A DNA stretch of 64,000 nt from the NCBI GenBank assembly GCA_041576815.1, contig JBFGKE010000001.1, positions 166,421 through 230,420 of the forward strand, read 5' to 3'. This DNA comes from SG8-38 sp041576815. GTDB taxonomy: Bacteria; Myxococcota_A; Polyangia; Polyangiales; Houyiibacteriaceae. Shown in pieces: positions 1 to 9,125 of the stretch. Each line of letters begins with the position of its first letter. The stretch's first letter is position 1. A program made the position numbers and the translations under genes. The notes under the pieces are model-generated. The model saw only the letters and a program-made list of their open reading frames with translations, had not been told where the DNA came from and did no database searches.

Positions 1-15
1 AAAGATTCCCAAGTC

Positions 16-546
16 ATGTATGACCTGCTCCTCAAGCCGCTCCGGTTCGATCCGGAGCTGACCGAGTCGGTCATCTTCGGGTTGAAGTGGACCCTGAGTT
101 CGATGTTTGCCGACCCGTTTCCGGTCCGCGACGTGGTTGTCGCCGTTCGCGAGGTCGTCGACAACGTCTTGACGCACGCCGATTGGGACGCGTCGCCGGC
201 GCCTTCGCTTTACGTCCGCTACCGGCTTCACAAAGGCAAGCCCCAGCTCTGCGTGTCGACCACGAACGCGGTCAAAGACGTCGAAGAGGCGCAGCGCGCG
301 CTGCGCTTCGTGAAGGAATACGTGGGAAGCAAGTCTCCCGCCGCGCTTCATCGCGAGCTCACGGCGCACCTCATCGAATCGGCCAGCATTCGCAACAACG
401 GGGGCATCGGCCTTCTACAGGTCGCCTCGTCTCCGCGCTGCAAGCTCGACATCCGCCTCGAAGGACAGGTGTTCCACGTACGGGTCGATGTGAATGTGCC
501 GCAGCTTCAAGCGGCCCCGGCGCTCCAAAACCGCACCGGGTCCTAA
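16..546 (+). CDS. Histidine kinase-like ATPase-fold protein (RsbW-like), possibly 5'-truncated
   Basis: This is a 176-residue protein with the signature of a GHKL ATPase domain. An N-box-like stretch (AVREVVDNVLTHADWD, about residues 43-58) supplies the Glu/Asn expected to coordinate Mg-ATP. A glycine motif (NNGGIGLLQV, about 127-136) resembles the G1 box ahead of the lid. No dimerisation, sensor or receiver region is present, so a stand-alone anti-sigma-factor or serine-kinase type role is more likely than a sensor kinase; this is inference. The ATG at 16 is the first start in the window, but the frame is open back to base 1, so the true start may lie upstream. No anti-anti-sigma partner is visible downstream; the next gene is an unrelated secreted peptidase. 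Confidence 0.6.
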   Translation: MYDLLLKPLRFDPELTESVIFGLKWTLSSMFADPFPVRDVVVAVREVVDNVLTHADWDASPAPSLYVRYRLHKGKPQLCVSTTNAVKDVEEAQRALRFVKEYVGSKSPAALHRELTAHLIESASIRNNGGIGLLQVASSPRCKLDIRLEGQVFHVRVDVNVPQLQAAPALQNRTGS

Positions 547-628
547 CTCCCGGCCTCCGCTCGTCGCCCGCCTTTTCCCTCTGAACGCGGGGGCTGCACA
601 GGCGAATAGCGGCGTAGTTTATTCAGCA

Positions 629-657
629 TGAACATAAGATTCGACAAATAGTAGAAT
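629..657 (+). promoter_or_regulatory. Possible sigma70-type promoter for the tandem C25 peptidases
   Basis: TGAACA (629-634) and TAGAAT (652-657) are separated by 17 bases in an AT-rich patch between a stop codon and the ATG at 676. The -10 matches consensus at 5 of 6 positions and the -35 at 4 of 6. The spacing is ideal but the match is modest, so this is a tentative call. Confidence 0.3.
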
Positions 658-675
658 TCTTGCTTTATTGTCGAC

Positions 676-3600
676 ATGGCCGTCGACTTAGTCGTTTTAC
701 CCACTCAATCCGGCCAACCCGGCTATCAGCGCGCCCCCGTTGTAATTCTGCTCACGTTGGTTTCGGCGCTCGGCGTCTCGGTGGGCGTAGAAGCCCAGTG
801 CTCGACGGCCGACGCCGACATGAACGGCGTGCCTGACGTCTGTCCGGCGGGCTCCAACTACATCGCCGGAACCGGTGGAGACGACAAGCTGCGCGGGACA
901 AACGGGCCAGACTGCATCTTCGGGTTTGGAGGCGACGACGACATCGATGGCCGCAAGGGCGACGACTACATTTGCGGTGGGGCCGGCGACGACAAGCTCA
1001 AGGGCAAGGACGGCACCGACATCATCCACGGCGGGGACGGCGCCGACGAAATCAAGGGCGGCAACGGCAACGACGCCCTGAGCGGGGGGCCGGGGATCGA
1101 CACGGTCGACGGGGGCAACGGCACCGACTCCTGTGTCGAAGAGGTGCCTGGAACCTCCCAGGGTCTGACCAGCTGCCAGCTTCTCACCTACGCCAACGTG
1201 AGCGGCCTCGAGGTTTCGCAAGACGACACGGGCTTGCTCGTCACCTGGGAAACCACCACCGAGGTGGGCTCGGTGGCCTTCCGCCTGTGGCGGAGTGACG
1301 CCGATGGCCGCCTTCGGTGGGTTGGCGAGGTGCCCGCCGCGCCCGAAGGTGAAGTGCACGGAGCGCGCTACTTCCTCCGCGACGACGAGGCGCCGCTCGA
1401 CAGCACCGTCGAATACATCATCGAGGAGCGCACGGTCTCGGGAGGGAGCGTACAGTACGGCCCGTACGTTCGAAACCCCGAGCCCGTGGACGCTCGCTTC
1501 GCGTTCGCGCGTGTCCGCTCCCGAGCTGCCGGCCGCGTCCCGCGCGAGATCGAGCTACGCCGTAGGGCGCGGCCAGTGCGCGCGCACTCGCTCCGGTCGG
1601 CCGCGCGGAAGAGCGCCGCGGCGGTCTCTGCGGCGGTTCTGACGGTCGCCGAGCCGGGTGTCGTCGAAGTCGATGCCGGGACGCTGGCCGACGTGTTCGG
1701 GGCGAGCCGGGACGGCGCTGCAGGACTGATTCAGTCCGGCGGGCTCGATCTCCGCCTACGCGGAGAGCCCGTGGCGTGGCACCCAGTCGGCGACGGAGCT
1801 GCGCTCCGGTTCGTCGCCCCTGAAATCAATTCGCCGTTCTCTCGCGAGCACCGCTACCTCCTTTCGATCAATGACGGCCTGACGATGGAGGCGGCGGTGC
1901 TCGTCGAGGGGGCTGCGATGGCGCCTCACACGTTCGTCGCGACGAAGCGGTTCGAAGAAAACGTGTTCCCCGGACCGACGGGAGGCCCCGACCCCCGCCA
2001 AGACCTCTTCTTCTGGCATGCGCTTTCCTCCGAGGCGGAGGCGGTCATCCCGGTTTCGCTTCCCGGGCTGGTCGACGCCGGCGCGGAAGAGCTTCGGGTC
2101 TACGTCCACGGAGCGACCGAGCATCCGGAGCAGCCACACCTCGTCGAGCTTCGTTGGAACGGGCAGAGCCTCGGCACGTTCGAGCTCTTCGGGCGAAGCC
2201 GACACGCGATTCACGTGCCTCTCGACGGCGTGAGCGTCGCCGCGCTGAACGAGCTCGTCGTCGTGCAGCACGTTGCAGGGGAAGCGCCGCCCGTCCTCTA
2301 CGTCGATGCCCTCGAGGTGGATTACGCGCGTTTCGCCGAGGCGGATGCGCCCTCGTTCGGTTTCGGCGCGGCCAGTGACGGCACGCAGCGCGTGACCGGT
2401 CTCACGTCTCAAACGGTTCATCTCTACGACGTCACGGACCCGAGCGCGCCGCGGCACTACGGTGAGGTGCCTGTCGACGAATCGGGGGGCCTGGGCTTTA
2501 CGTCGGAGGCGCACGCCGGTCGTTTCCTCGCCGCAGCCCCAGAGAGCGTGTCGGTGCCGGTCGCGGTCGCACCGCACGACGCCGCCGACCTCCGCTCCCC
2601 CGACCTCCGGGTCGACTACCTGGTCGTCGCGGCATCGCACCTGGTCGAGGAGGCGCAAACGCTTGCAGGCCATCGAGAGGCCGACGGCTATCGCACCCTG
2701 GTGGTCGACATCGACGATGTCTTTTGGGCGTTCGCCGACGGCGAGCCCGACCCCCTCGCGGTTCGCGACCTTCTCGCGTTTGCATCGCGCCAGTGGGCGG
2801 TCGCACCGCGATTCGCAGTGCTCGTCGGCAAGGGCAGCATGGACTACCGAGACCTGATCGGGCTCGGCGGCAACTGGCTGGCGCCGGCGCTCGCCGAGAC
2901 CGACGGCGGCCTGTTCCCCTCGGATTCGATGCTCGGGGACATCGTCGGTGATGACGGCGTACCCGAGATCGCGATCGGTCGCTTGCCGGTGACGACGGCC
3001 GACGAGCTGAGCCGCGCGCTCGACGCGATTCGGTCGTTCGAAGCCAATCACGAGACGATGAAGGCGCTCTTCGCGGCCGACGACTCCGAGCGCGGCGAGT
3101 TCGTAGCCACCGCCCGCGCGCTTGCCGCGGACGTGGCACCGGGGCGCCTCGATGAGATCGACCTGAATACCGAAGCCCTAGAAGAGGCTCGACATCGACT
3201 GCGGTCCGCGTGGCAGAGCGGCGTCAGCTGGCTGACGTATGTCGGACATGGGGGCCTCGATCGGTTGTCGACCGAGGGCCTGCTCACCACCGCAGACCTC
3301 CCCGAGCTCGCGCAGACCCCAAGCAGCCCGGTCGTGCTCGGTTGGAGCTGCAACATCGCCCGATTCGACATCCCCGGCTTCGCATCGCTCGGAGAGCAGC
3401 TGGTGGTCGACGGGGGGAGCGCGGCGGTCTTCAGCGCGACCGGCTGGTCGAATCACGTCGAGACCGATGAGCTTCGACAGGCCTTCAACGCGGCGGTGTT
3501 TGCCTCCGATGCGGAAACCCTCGGCGACGCCATGCTCCGCGCACATGAGGCGGCCGCGAACGCTCCGGTGGCCCAGCATCGAGTGTACCTGCTCCTCGGA

Positions 3601-3834
3601 GATCCCGCGCTTCGGCTTCGGGCCCCCAAGGCGGCCGCGGCACCAGAGCCCGCCCCTCCAGTGCCGTCCGACGACCCATCGCGCAACCCGGTTCAAACCT
3701 CTAGTGAAGTCGAGGTTTCGACCGACGCCGGCTCCAGCTGCGCCGTTCGGGCGCCGGGCGCCGGGGAAGGGCCGAGCGGCTTGGCGCTCCTGGTGTCGGG
3801 AGCGCTCCTCGCGGCTCGCCGCAGGCGTCGCTGA
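676..3834 (+). CDS. Secreted gingipain-type (C25) cysteine peptidase with RTX-like repeats and MYXO-CTERM-like tail
   Basis: This 1052-residue protein begins with a Sec signal peptide (hydrophobic run about 20-38, likely cut after VEA at about 40). Residues about 41-56 look like a thrombospondin type-3/calcium motif (DADMNGVPDVC). About 64-155 hold RTX-like GGxGxD repeats, expected to bind calcium. The C-terminal half is a C25 peptidase. It has the catalytic His at 858 in YVGHGGLD and the catalytic Cys at 892 in LGWSCNIARFD, 34 residues apart and in the family order. The tail has Cys1022, a short hydrophobic stretch and a terminal run of arginines, as in MYXO-CTERM sorting tags that anchor proteins at the myxobacterial surface. 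A paralogue lacking the repeats follows 39 bases downstream, suggesting co-transcription. Substrate is unknown. Confidence 0.85.
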   Translation: MAVDLVVLPTQSGQPGYQRAPVVILLTLVSALGVSVGVEAQCSTADADMNGVPDVCPAGSNYIAGTGGDDKLRGTNGPDCIFGFGGDDDIDGRKGDDYICGGAGDDKLKGKDGTDIIHGGDGADEIKGGNGNDALSGGPGIDTVDGGNGTDSCVEEVPGTSQGLTSCQLLTYANVSGLEVSQDDTGLLVTWETTTEVGSVAFRLWRSDADGRLRWVGEVPAAPEGEVHGARYFLRDDEAPLDSTVEYIIEERTVSGGSVQYGPYVRNPEPVDARFAFARVRSRAAGRVPREIELRRRARPVRAHSLRSAARKSAAAVSAAVLTVAEPGVVEVDAGTLADVFGASRDGAAGLIQSGGLDLRLRGEPVAWHPVGDGAALRFVAPEINSPFSREHRYLLSINDGLTMEAAVLVEGAAMAPHTFVATKRFEENVFPGPTGGPDPRQDLFFWHALSSEAEAVIPVSLPGLVDAGAEELRVYVHGATEHPEQPHLVELRWNGQSLGTFELFGRSRHAIHVPLDGVSVAALNELVVVQHVAGEAPPVLYVDALEVDYARFAEADAPSFGFGAASDGTQRVTGLTSQTVHLYDVTDPSAPRHYGEVPVDESGGLGFTSEAHAGRFLAAAPESVSVPVAVAPHDAADLRSPDLRVDYLVVAASHLVEEAQTLAGHREADGYRTLVVDIDDVFWAFADGEPDPLAVRDLLAFASRQWAVAPRFAVLVGKGSMDYRDLIGLGGNWLAPALAETDGGLFPSDSMLGDIVGDDGVPEIAIGRLPVTTADELSRALDAIRSFEANHETMKALFAADDSERGEFVATARALAADVAPGRLDEIDLNTEALEEARHRLRSAWQSGVSWLTYVGHGGLDRLSTEGLLTTADLPELAQTPSSPVVLGWSCNIARFDIPGFASLGEQLVVDGGSAAVFSATGWSNHVETDELRQAFNAAVFASDAETLGDAMLRAHEAAANAPVAQHRVYLLLGDPALRLRAPKAAAAPEPAPPVPSDDPSRNPVQTSSEVEVSTDAGSSCAVRAPGAGEGPSGLALLVSGALLAARRRRR

Positions 3835-3873
3835 TCTGTTCGGTCTCCGGCTGATTTCTGCGATACTTCAGGC

Positions 3874-6228
3874 GTGCGTTGGGCGCGAATCACTTGGCTC
3901 GGGGCCTTGTTCGTGCTTTCCGCGCCGGTCGCGGCTCAGGCCCAGTCGTCGACCGCGGTGCCCAAGCGGGTCGGGTCGGCCGCCGGCGCCGTGCTCTTGG
4001 TGGAGGGGCCCGGGGTCGTGGAGGTCAGCGCGTCGTCGCTTGCCGAGGCGCTCGACAGCACGGCCGCGGATGTGTCGAGCCTCGTGCGGTCGGGATGGCT
4101 GGACCTACGGCTCGGCGGCGAGTCGATCGCCTGGCATGCGGTCGACGGCGGCGAGGCCCTTCGGTTCGTGACTCCGGATGTCCGTTCTCCATTCTCCCGC
4201 GACCACCGAGTCCGGGTGTCGATGGAGCAGGGGTCGACGATGCCGTCGCGGGGGCTCGTGCCTCTCCTCGCGGGCGCGCCCCACACCTATCTCGAGACCA
4301 CGCGCCTCGAGGAAAACCTCTTTCCGGGCCCGTCGGGCGCTCCCGACCCTCGGCAGGACCTGTTCTTCTGGCATGCCCTGTCTTCGGGCGCGGAGGTGGA
4401 GATTGCGGTGCCGTTGCCGGCGCTCGGCGCGCCGTCCGCGGCGGAGCTCCGAGTCTACGTCCACGGGGCGACCGAGCATCCCGATCAGCCGTTTCGCGTG
4501 GAGCTCCACTGGAACGGGCAGAGCGTGGGCGTGTTCGACCGAATGGGCCGAGCGCGGTACACGATCGCGGCAGCTCTAAGCGGCATCGCGGCGACGCCCG
4601 ACAACGAGCTCGTCGTGCAGCAGCACGTCGCTGGCGACGAAGCCCCGGTGCTCTACCTCGATGCGGTCGAAGTGGACTACGTGCGGTCCGCAGAGGCCGA
4701 CTCTCCGTCATTTCGATTTTCAGGGGCCGCAGACGGCGTTCACTCGGTGATCGGGCTTTCTGCGAACGCCACGCTTCTCTACGACGTCACCGACCCCATG
4801 GCCCCAGCGCGGTATGACCGCGTCGTCCTGAACGAGCAGGGCGGCCTCCGCTTCGCAACCGAAGGGTCCGATCTGCGCTTCGTCGTCGCGACGCCGGAAA
4901 GCATCATCACCCCGGTTGAAATTCGCCAGCATTTGCCGACGGATCTGCGCGGGACCGATCGCGAGGTCGACTATCTGATCATCGCGCCCGCGCACCTGTT
5001 GGCCGCTGCGGAGGCACTGGCCGATTACCGCGCAGCCGACGGCTATCGCGTCCTCTCCGTCGACATCGAGGACGTCTACTGGGAGTTTGCCGACGGCGAG
5101 CCGGACCCTTTCGCAATCCGGGAATTCCTGGCCTTTGCCACCGAGCACTGGCGGACGGGCCCGAGGTTCGTCGTGCTGATCGGGAACGGAAACCTCGACT
5201 ATCGCGACCTGATGGGGCACGGCGAGAACTGGCTTCCGCCGGCGCTTGCGGTCACCGATGGCGGCCTCTTCCCCTCGGACTCGATGCTCGCGGACTTGGT
5301 CGGCAATGACGGAGTTCCCGAGATCGCCATGGGACGTCTTCCGATCGAGCGCGGAGAGCAGCTCGGCCCCATTCTCGCATCGATCGAATCGTTCGAGGCG
5401 ACCCACGACTCGATGGACGTGCTCTTCGCGTCGGACGACTCGCAGTACGACGAGTTCATCGCAGCGTCCCGTCTGCTTTCGGCTTGGGTGGCGCCGGACC
5501 GAGCGCTCGAGATCGATTTGACGGTCGAGACTCCGGACGAGGCCCGCAGCCGGCTTCTGTCGATGTGGAGCACGTTGGGATGGATGACCTACGTGGGGCA
5601 CAGCAGCATCGACCGCATGGCGGCCGAGGGACTGGTGACGCTCACGGATGTCGCCGCGCTCGCCGAGCGTTCGACCACGCCCGTCGTGCTCGGCTGGACG
5701 TGCAACATGGTTCGCTTCGATATCCCTGGGTTTTCCTCTCTCGGCGAGCAGCTCCTCGTCGAGGGCGCGAGCGCCGGAATTTTTAGCGCGACCGGCTGGT
5801 CGAATCACTTCGAAAGCGACCTCCTTCGCGTCGCGTTTACCGAGGCGGTCTTCGACTCCGACGCCGAGACGATTGGGGACGCCATGCTGCGGGCACACCG
5901 CGCCGCAGCGAACGCATCGCTGCCACAGCACCGGGTCTACTTGCTGCTCGGCGACCCGGCGCTTCGGATCCGCGGCAAAGCGCGATCGGATCCAGAGCCT
6001 CCGTCCAATCCCGATCCGCCATCGAATCCGGTGTCGAGCGCCGGCCCGAACGAGCCCTCCGACCCCGCAACGGCTGTCGAGGCTTCGTCTCAATCCGCGA
6101 CTGGATGCGAAATTGCACGCCCCGGCACGCATCGGGGGCCTCTGGGATCGGCCGTCTGGCTGCTCGCGATCGTCTGGGGCGCCCGCGGGACGTTTACTTC
6201 GCAGCGCCGTCGACTTCGCCTTCATTGA
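3874..6228 (+). CDS. Secreted gingipain-type (C25) cysteine peptidase, tandem paralogue
   Basis: This 784-residue protein starts at GTG 3874 and has a clean Sec signal peptide (WLGALFVLSAPVAAQA, cut near residue 24). It aligns by eye with the upstream protein from about residue 40 to the end, sharing ENLFPGP, DPRQDLFFWHALSS, VYVHGATEHP and GGLFPSDSML, but it lacks the RTX segment. The C25 dyad is intact: His576 in YVGHSSID and Cys610 in LGWTCNMVRFD, again 34 apart. The C-terminus has GCEIARPG (Cys745), a hydrophobic run and a basic end, a more degenerate MYXO-CTERM-like tag than its neighbour's. The pair looks like a gene duplication followed by gain or loss of the repeat domain. It probably shares the promoter of the upstream gene; no terminator is evident between them. 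Confidence 0.85.
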   Translation: MRWARITWLGALFVLSAPVAAQAQSSTAVPKRVGSAAGAVLLVEGPGVVEVSASSLAEALDSTAADVSSLVRSGWLDLRLGGESIAWHAVDGGEALRFVTPDVRSPFSRDHRVRVSMEQGSTMPSRGLVPLLAGAPHTYLETTRLEENLFPGPSGAPDPRQDLFFWHALSSGAEVEIAVPLPALGAPSAAELRVYVHGATEHPDQPFRVELHWNGQSVGVFDRMGRARYTIAAALSGIAATPDNELVVQQHVAGDEAPVLYLDAVEVDYVRSAEADSPSFRFSGAADGVHSVIGLSANATLLYDVTDPMAPARYDRVVLNEQGGLRFATEGSDLRFVVATPESIITPVEIRQHLPTDLRGTDREVDYLIIAPAHLLAAAEALADYRAADGYRVLSVDIEDVYWEFADGEPDPFAIREFLAFATEHWRTGPRFVVLIGNGNLDYRDLMGHGENWLPPALAVTDGGLFPSDSMLADLVGNDGVPEIAMGRLPIERGEQLGPILASIESFEATHDSMDVLFASDDSQYDEFIAASRLLSAWVAPDRALEIDLTVETPDEARSRLLSMWSTLGWMTYVGHSSIDRMAAEGLVTLTDVAALAERSTTPVVLGWTCNMVRFDIPGFSSLGEQLLVEGASAGIFSATGWSNHFESDLLRVAFTEAVFDSDAETIGDAMLRAHRAAANASLPQHRVYLLLGDPALRIRGKARSDPEPPSNPDPPSNPVSSAGPNEPSDPATAVEASSQSATGCEIARPGTHRGPLGSAVWLLAIVWGARGTFTSQRRRLRLH

Positions 6229-6298
6229 CACCCCCAGAGGCTGATACTAAGCACCTCACGATCGGCGCGGCTTGCTGCGTCGGGAAAGCTAGCACTCG

Positions 6299-6658
6299 AT
6301 GTTCTCCGCCTATTTGCCGGTGTTTCTGATGCTCGGTGCCGCGCTGGTGGTTGCCCTGGCCGTCTTCACCCTGACCAGCGCGCTCGGTCCGAAGAACATG
6401 ACGGCCGAGAAGGCGATTCCGTACGAGTCGGGCTCGGAGACCACAGGCGCCCGCCACATTCGCCTGAGCATCAAATTCTACCTCACGGCCATCCTCTTCG
6501 TCGTGTTCGACATCGAGGCGGTGTTCCTCTACCCGTGGGCGAGCCTCTTTCGAAAGCTCGGCTGGTTCGGCTTCGTCGAAATGATGCTCTTTCTCATCGT
6601 TCTCCTCGTCACGCTGATGTACGCCTGGCGGAAAGGTGCCCTCGAATGGGAGAGCTGA
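6299..6658 (+). CDS. nuoA: NADH-quinone oxidoreductase subunit A
   Basis: This is a 119-residue inner-membrane subunit of respiratory complex I with three predicted helices (about 5-28, 60-80, 88-110). The family signature PYESGSETTGARHIRLSIKFY and the following FDIEAVFLYPWA are both present; the acidic pair in the latter is the conserved charged site of NuoA. Length fits the family. It is the first gene of a seven-gene run (A-B-C-D-G-H-I). The nuoB start lies inside its last codons (ATG 6646), a 13-base overlap that points to translational coupling. Confidence 0.95.
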   Translation: MFSAYLPVFLMLGAALVVALAVFTLTSALGPKNMTAEKAIPYESGSETTGARHIRLSIKFYLTAILFVVFDIEAVFLYPWASLFRKLGWFGFVEMMLFLIVLLVTLMYAWRKGALEWES

Positions 6659-7188
6659 AAGTCATCGGCGGCGACGCCGACGTGGCGGTGACCACACGCC
6701 TCAGCGACTTGCTTCAATGGGCGCGCAAGTGGTCGCTCTTCCAGTACCCCTTCGTCACGGCCTGCTGCGGGATGGAGTTCATGGCCACGGCGGCACCGCG
6801 CTACGACATCGCCCGGTTCGGTGCCGAAGCGCCGCGCTTCAGTCCCCGGCAGTCCGACGTGCTTTGGGTCGTCGGGACGATCAGCCAGCGGCAAGGTCCG
6901 GCCGTTCGCCGCATCTGGGAGCAGATGGCCGACCCCAAGTGGGTCATCGCCTTTGGCACCTGCGCCTCGTGCGGCGGCTTCTACGACAACTACACGACGA
7001 TTCCGGGCGTCGACAAAGTCATTCCCGTCGACGTCTACATTCCGGGCTGTCCGCCGAGGCCCGAAGCCGTTCTCGATGCCCTCATGCTGCTTCAAGAGAA
7101 GATTCAGGCCAACGACCGCCGGCCCATCGTCGTTCCACCGAAGCTCGTTCCCGAACAGGCGCCCGGGAAAGCGGGGGAGGGCTCGTGA
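6646..7188 (+). CDS. nuoB: NADH-quinone oxidoreductase subunit B
   Basis: This is the 180-residue complex I subunit carrying Fe-S cluster N2, the terminal electron donor to quinone. The ligands are visible as the tandem pair Cys40-Cys41 (TACCGMEFM), Cys106 (GTCASCGG) and Cys135 (PGCPPRPE). Their 65- and 29-residue spacings equal those of the E. coli protein. A longer in-frame start at 6535 exists but lies deep inside nuoA; the ATG at 6646 gives the normal N-terminus (MGELKV). Its TGA overlaps the GTG of nuoC by four bases. Confidence 0.96.
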   Translation: MGELKVIGGDADVAVTTRLSDLLQWARKWSLFQYPFVTACCGMEFMATAAPRYDIARFGAEAPRFSPRQSDVLWVVGTISQRQGPAVRRIWEQMADPKWVIAFGTCASCGGFYDNYTTIPGVDKVIPVDVYIPGCPPRPEAVLDALMLLQEKIQANDRRPIVVPPKLVPEQAPGKAGEGS

Positions 7189-7904
7189 GCCAGGCGGTCG
7201 TGGACCGGCTGACCGAGGCGCTCGGGCCGCGCGTCCTCGAGACCAGCGATGCCTTTGGCGATTACGAGGTCGTGGTTGCCGCTTCAGACTGGGTCGAGCT
7301 CGCGAAGCTGATGCGGCACGACGACGCGCTCCAGATGGATCATTTCATCGACCTCACCGCCGTCGACTATCCGGAGCGGGCATCTGCGCGTTTCGACGTC
7401 GTTCTGATGTTGCGCTCGTCGGTCACCGGAGCGCGCATCCGGGCTCGGACCTACGTGAAGGACGGCGAGAGTCTCGAGACGGTCAGCGGGATTTGGGCCG
7501 GCGCCAACTGGGCCGAGCGAGAGGTGTGGGATATGTTCGGCATCCCGTTCGAGGGCCATCCCGACCTCCGGCGCATCCTCATGTATGACGAGTTCGTCGG
7601 GTATCCGCTTCGCAAGGACTACCCGATCGACAAGGCACAGCCCCTCGTCCCGTATCGGGACGTGGACGACGTCGCTAAGCTTCCGCCGTTTGGCATCGAG
7701 GAAGGCCAGCCGTTCGCTCGAATCGATTGGGAATCCCGATTGGCGGGGCGCGACAACCAGGTCTCGCCCGCCATCGGCGTTCAGCAGGGTCAGCGCCGCG
7801 CCCTGAGCGACTCCGAGGCTGCACAGCGGATTCAAGCTCGCATCGCAGCGCGCATGGCCGAAGAAGGCGAGGCCGAGGATTCGGAGAAGGGCGCGGGGGA
7901 CTAG
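7185..7904 (+). CDS. nuoC: NADH-quinone oxidoreductase subunit C
   Basis: This is the 239-residue, 30-kDa peripheral-arm subunit of complex I. The diagnostic region AEREVWDMFGIPFEGHPDLR followed by ILMYDEFVGYPLRKDYP is intact; this is the conserved NuoC surface that packs on NuoD. The GTG start at 7185 is chosen because it forms a GTGA overlap with the nuoB stop, the same junction type as at nuoG/nuoH. The C-terminus extends about 60 residues past the KDYP motif in a charged Ala/Glu-rich tail (EEGEAEDSEKGAGD) not seen in shorter homologues. nuoD starts on the next base. Confidence 0.95.
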   Translation: MSQAVVDRLTEALGPRVLETSDAFGDYEVVVAASDWVELAKLMRHDDALQMDHFIDLTAVDYPERASARFDVVLMLRSSVTGARIRARTYVKDGESLETVSGIWAGANWAEREVWDMFGIPFEGHPDLRRILMYDEFVGYPLRKDYPIDKAQPLVPYRDVDDVAKLPPFGIEEGQPFARIDWESRLAGRDNQVSPAIGVQQGQRRALSDSEAAQRIQARIAARMAEEGEAEDSEKGAGD

Positions 7905-9122
7905 ATGGAACCAGCCGACGAGCTCGCGAACGACGAGGCCGCGCTCGAGCTGTCTGCGGACCCGATGCGGTTGAACATGGGGCCATCGCATCCGGCGATG
8001 CACGGCACCATTCGAATGGTGCTCGATCTCGATGGCGAAACGGTGATGAACCTGGACGTGCAGCCGGGCTACCTTCACCGCGGCTTCGAGAAGTCGTGCG
8101 AGCGGGGGACTTGGAGTCAGGTCTTTCCGTACGCCGACCGCCTCAACTACGTCTCACCGATGCTCAACAACGTCGGATGGTCGCTCGCGGTCGAGAAGCT
8201 TCTGCAAATCGAGGTACCGGAACGCTGCCAGTACTATCGCGTCATCCTCGGGGAGCTCTCTCGCATCTCCGACCACTTCACGTGCAACGGGGCGTCCGCG
8301 ATGGAGCTCGGCGCGTTCACGCCGTTTCTATGGTTGCTCAAGGTTCGCGACTGGGTCTGGGACATCCTCGAGCGAGAGACCGGCGCCCGGATGACGCATA
8401 GCTTCGGCCGCATCGGGGGCATGGCCGAGCCGCCCACGGCCACCTTCAAAGACGACGTCCGGCACTTGATTCCCGAGGTTCACAAAGTCGTGAAAGAAAC
8501 GGAAATCATGCTGCTTCGGAACCGGATCTTTCTCGACCGGATGCAAGGTGTCGGGGTGCTCACCAAGGAGCAGGCGCTCTCGTACGGGGTCACCGGTCCG
8601 GTCGCACGGTCGACGGGCCTTCCGTACGATGTCCGCAAAGACTACCCGTACATGGTCTACGACCGCTTCGACTTCGATGTGCCGGTGGGCGAGGACGGCG
8701 ACAACTGGGATCGCTTCATGGTGAGGCTCGAGGAGATTCGGCAATCGGTCCGCATCATCGAGCAAGCGCTCGATCAGATGCCCGACGAGGGTCCGGTCAA
8801 CGTGGACGACCCGCGCATCGTCTACCCGGACAAACAGGCGGTGTACAACACAATCGAGGCGACGATTGCACACTTCAAGCTGGTGATGGAGGGGCTTCGG
8901 ACGCCCAAAGGCGAGGTCTACAGCTTCACCGAGGGCGGCAACGGAGAGCTCGGCTTTCACATCGTCTCGGATGGAAGCGGCACGCCGTATCGGGTTCGCG
9001 TCCGCCCGCCGTGCTGGTACAACCTGGCCGCGTCGCACGAGATGCTCAGGGGCGGCATGATTGCCGACATCGTTCCGACGTTTGGCTCGGTCAACATGAT
9101 CGGCGGGGAATGCGACCGATGA
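7905..9122 (+). CDS. nuoD: NADH-quinone oxidoreductase subunit D
   Basis: This 405-residue 49-kDa subunit forms the quinone-binding pocket of complex I with NuoB. Conserved segments are MNMGPSHPAMHG-like LNMGPSHPAMHGTIR near residue 24, the GYLHRGFEK motif and the C-terminal PPCWYNL and FGSVNMIGGECDR end. Length matches the family, and it is separate from NuoC (not a NuoCD fusion). The ATG directly abuts the nuoC stop codon. Only three bases separate its stop from the GTG of the next gene. Confidence 0.96.
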   Translation: MEPADELANDEAALELSADPMRLNMGPSHPAMHGTIRMVLDLDGETVMNLDVQPGYLHRGFEKSCERGTWSQVFPYADRLNYVSPMLNNVGWSLAVEKLLQIEVPERCQYYRVILGELSRISDHFTCNGASAMELGAFTPFLWLLKVRDWVWDILERETGARMTHSFGRIGGMAEPPTATFKDDVRHLIPEVHKVVKETEIMLLRNRIFLDRMQGVGVLTKEQALSYGVTGPVARSTGLPYDVRKDYPYMVYDRFDFDVPVGEDGDNWDRFMVRLEEIRQSVRIIEQALDQMPDEGPVNVDDPRIVYPDKQAVYNTIEATIAHFKLVMEGLRTPKGEVYSFTEGGNGELGFHIVSDGSGTPYRVRVRPPCWYNLAASHEMLRGGMIADIVPTFGSVNMIGGECDR

Positions 9123-9125
9123 TGG

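Noticed and set aside
850..1140. RTX-like repeats suggesting a type I secretion substrate
   Set aside because: Type I substrates carry C-terminal signals and no Sec peptide. This protein has a Sec signal, N-terminal repeats and a MYXO-CTERM-like tail.
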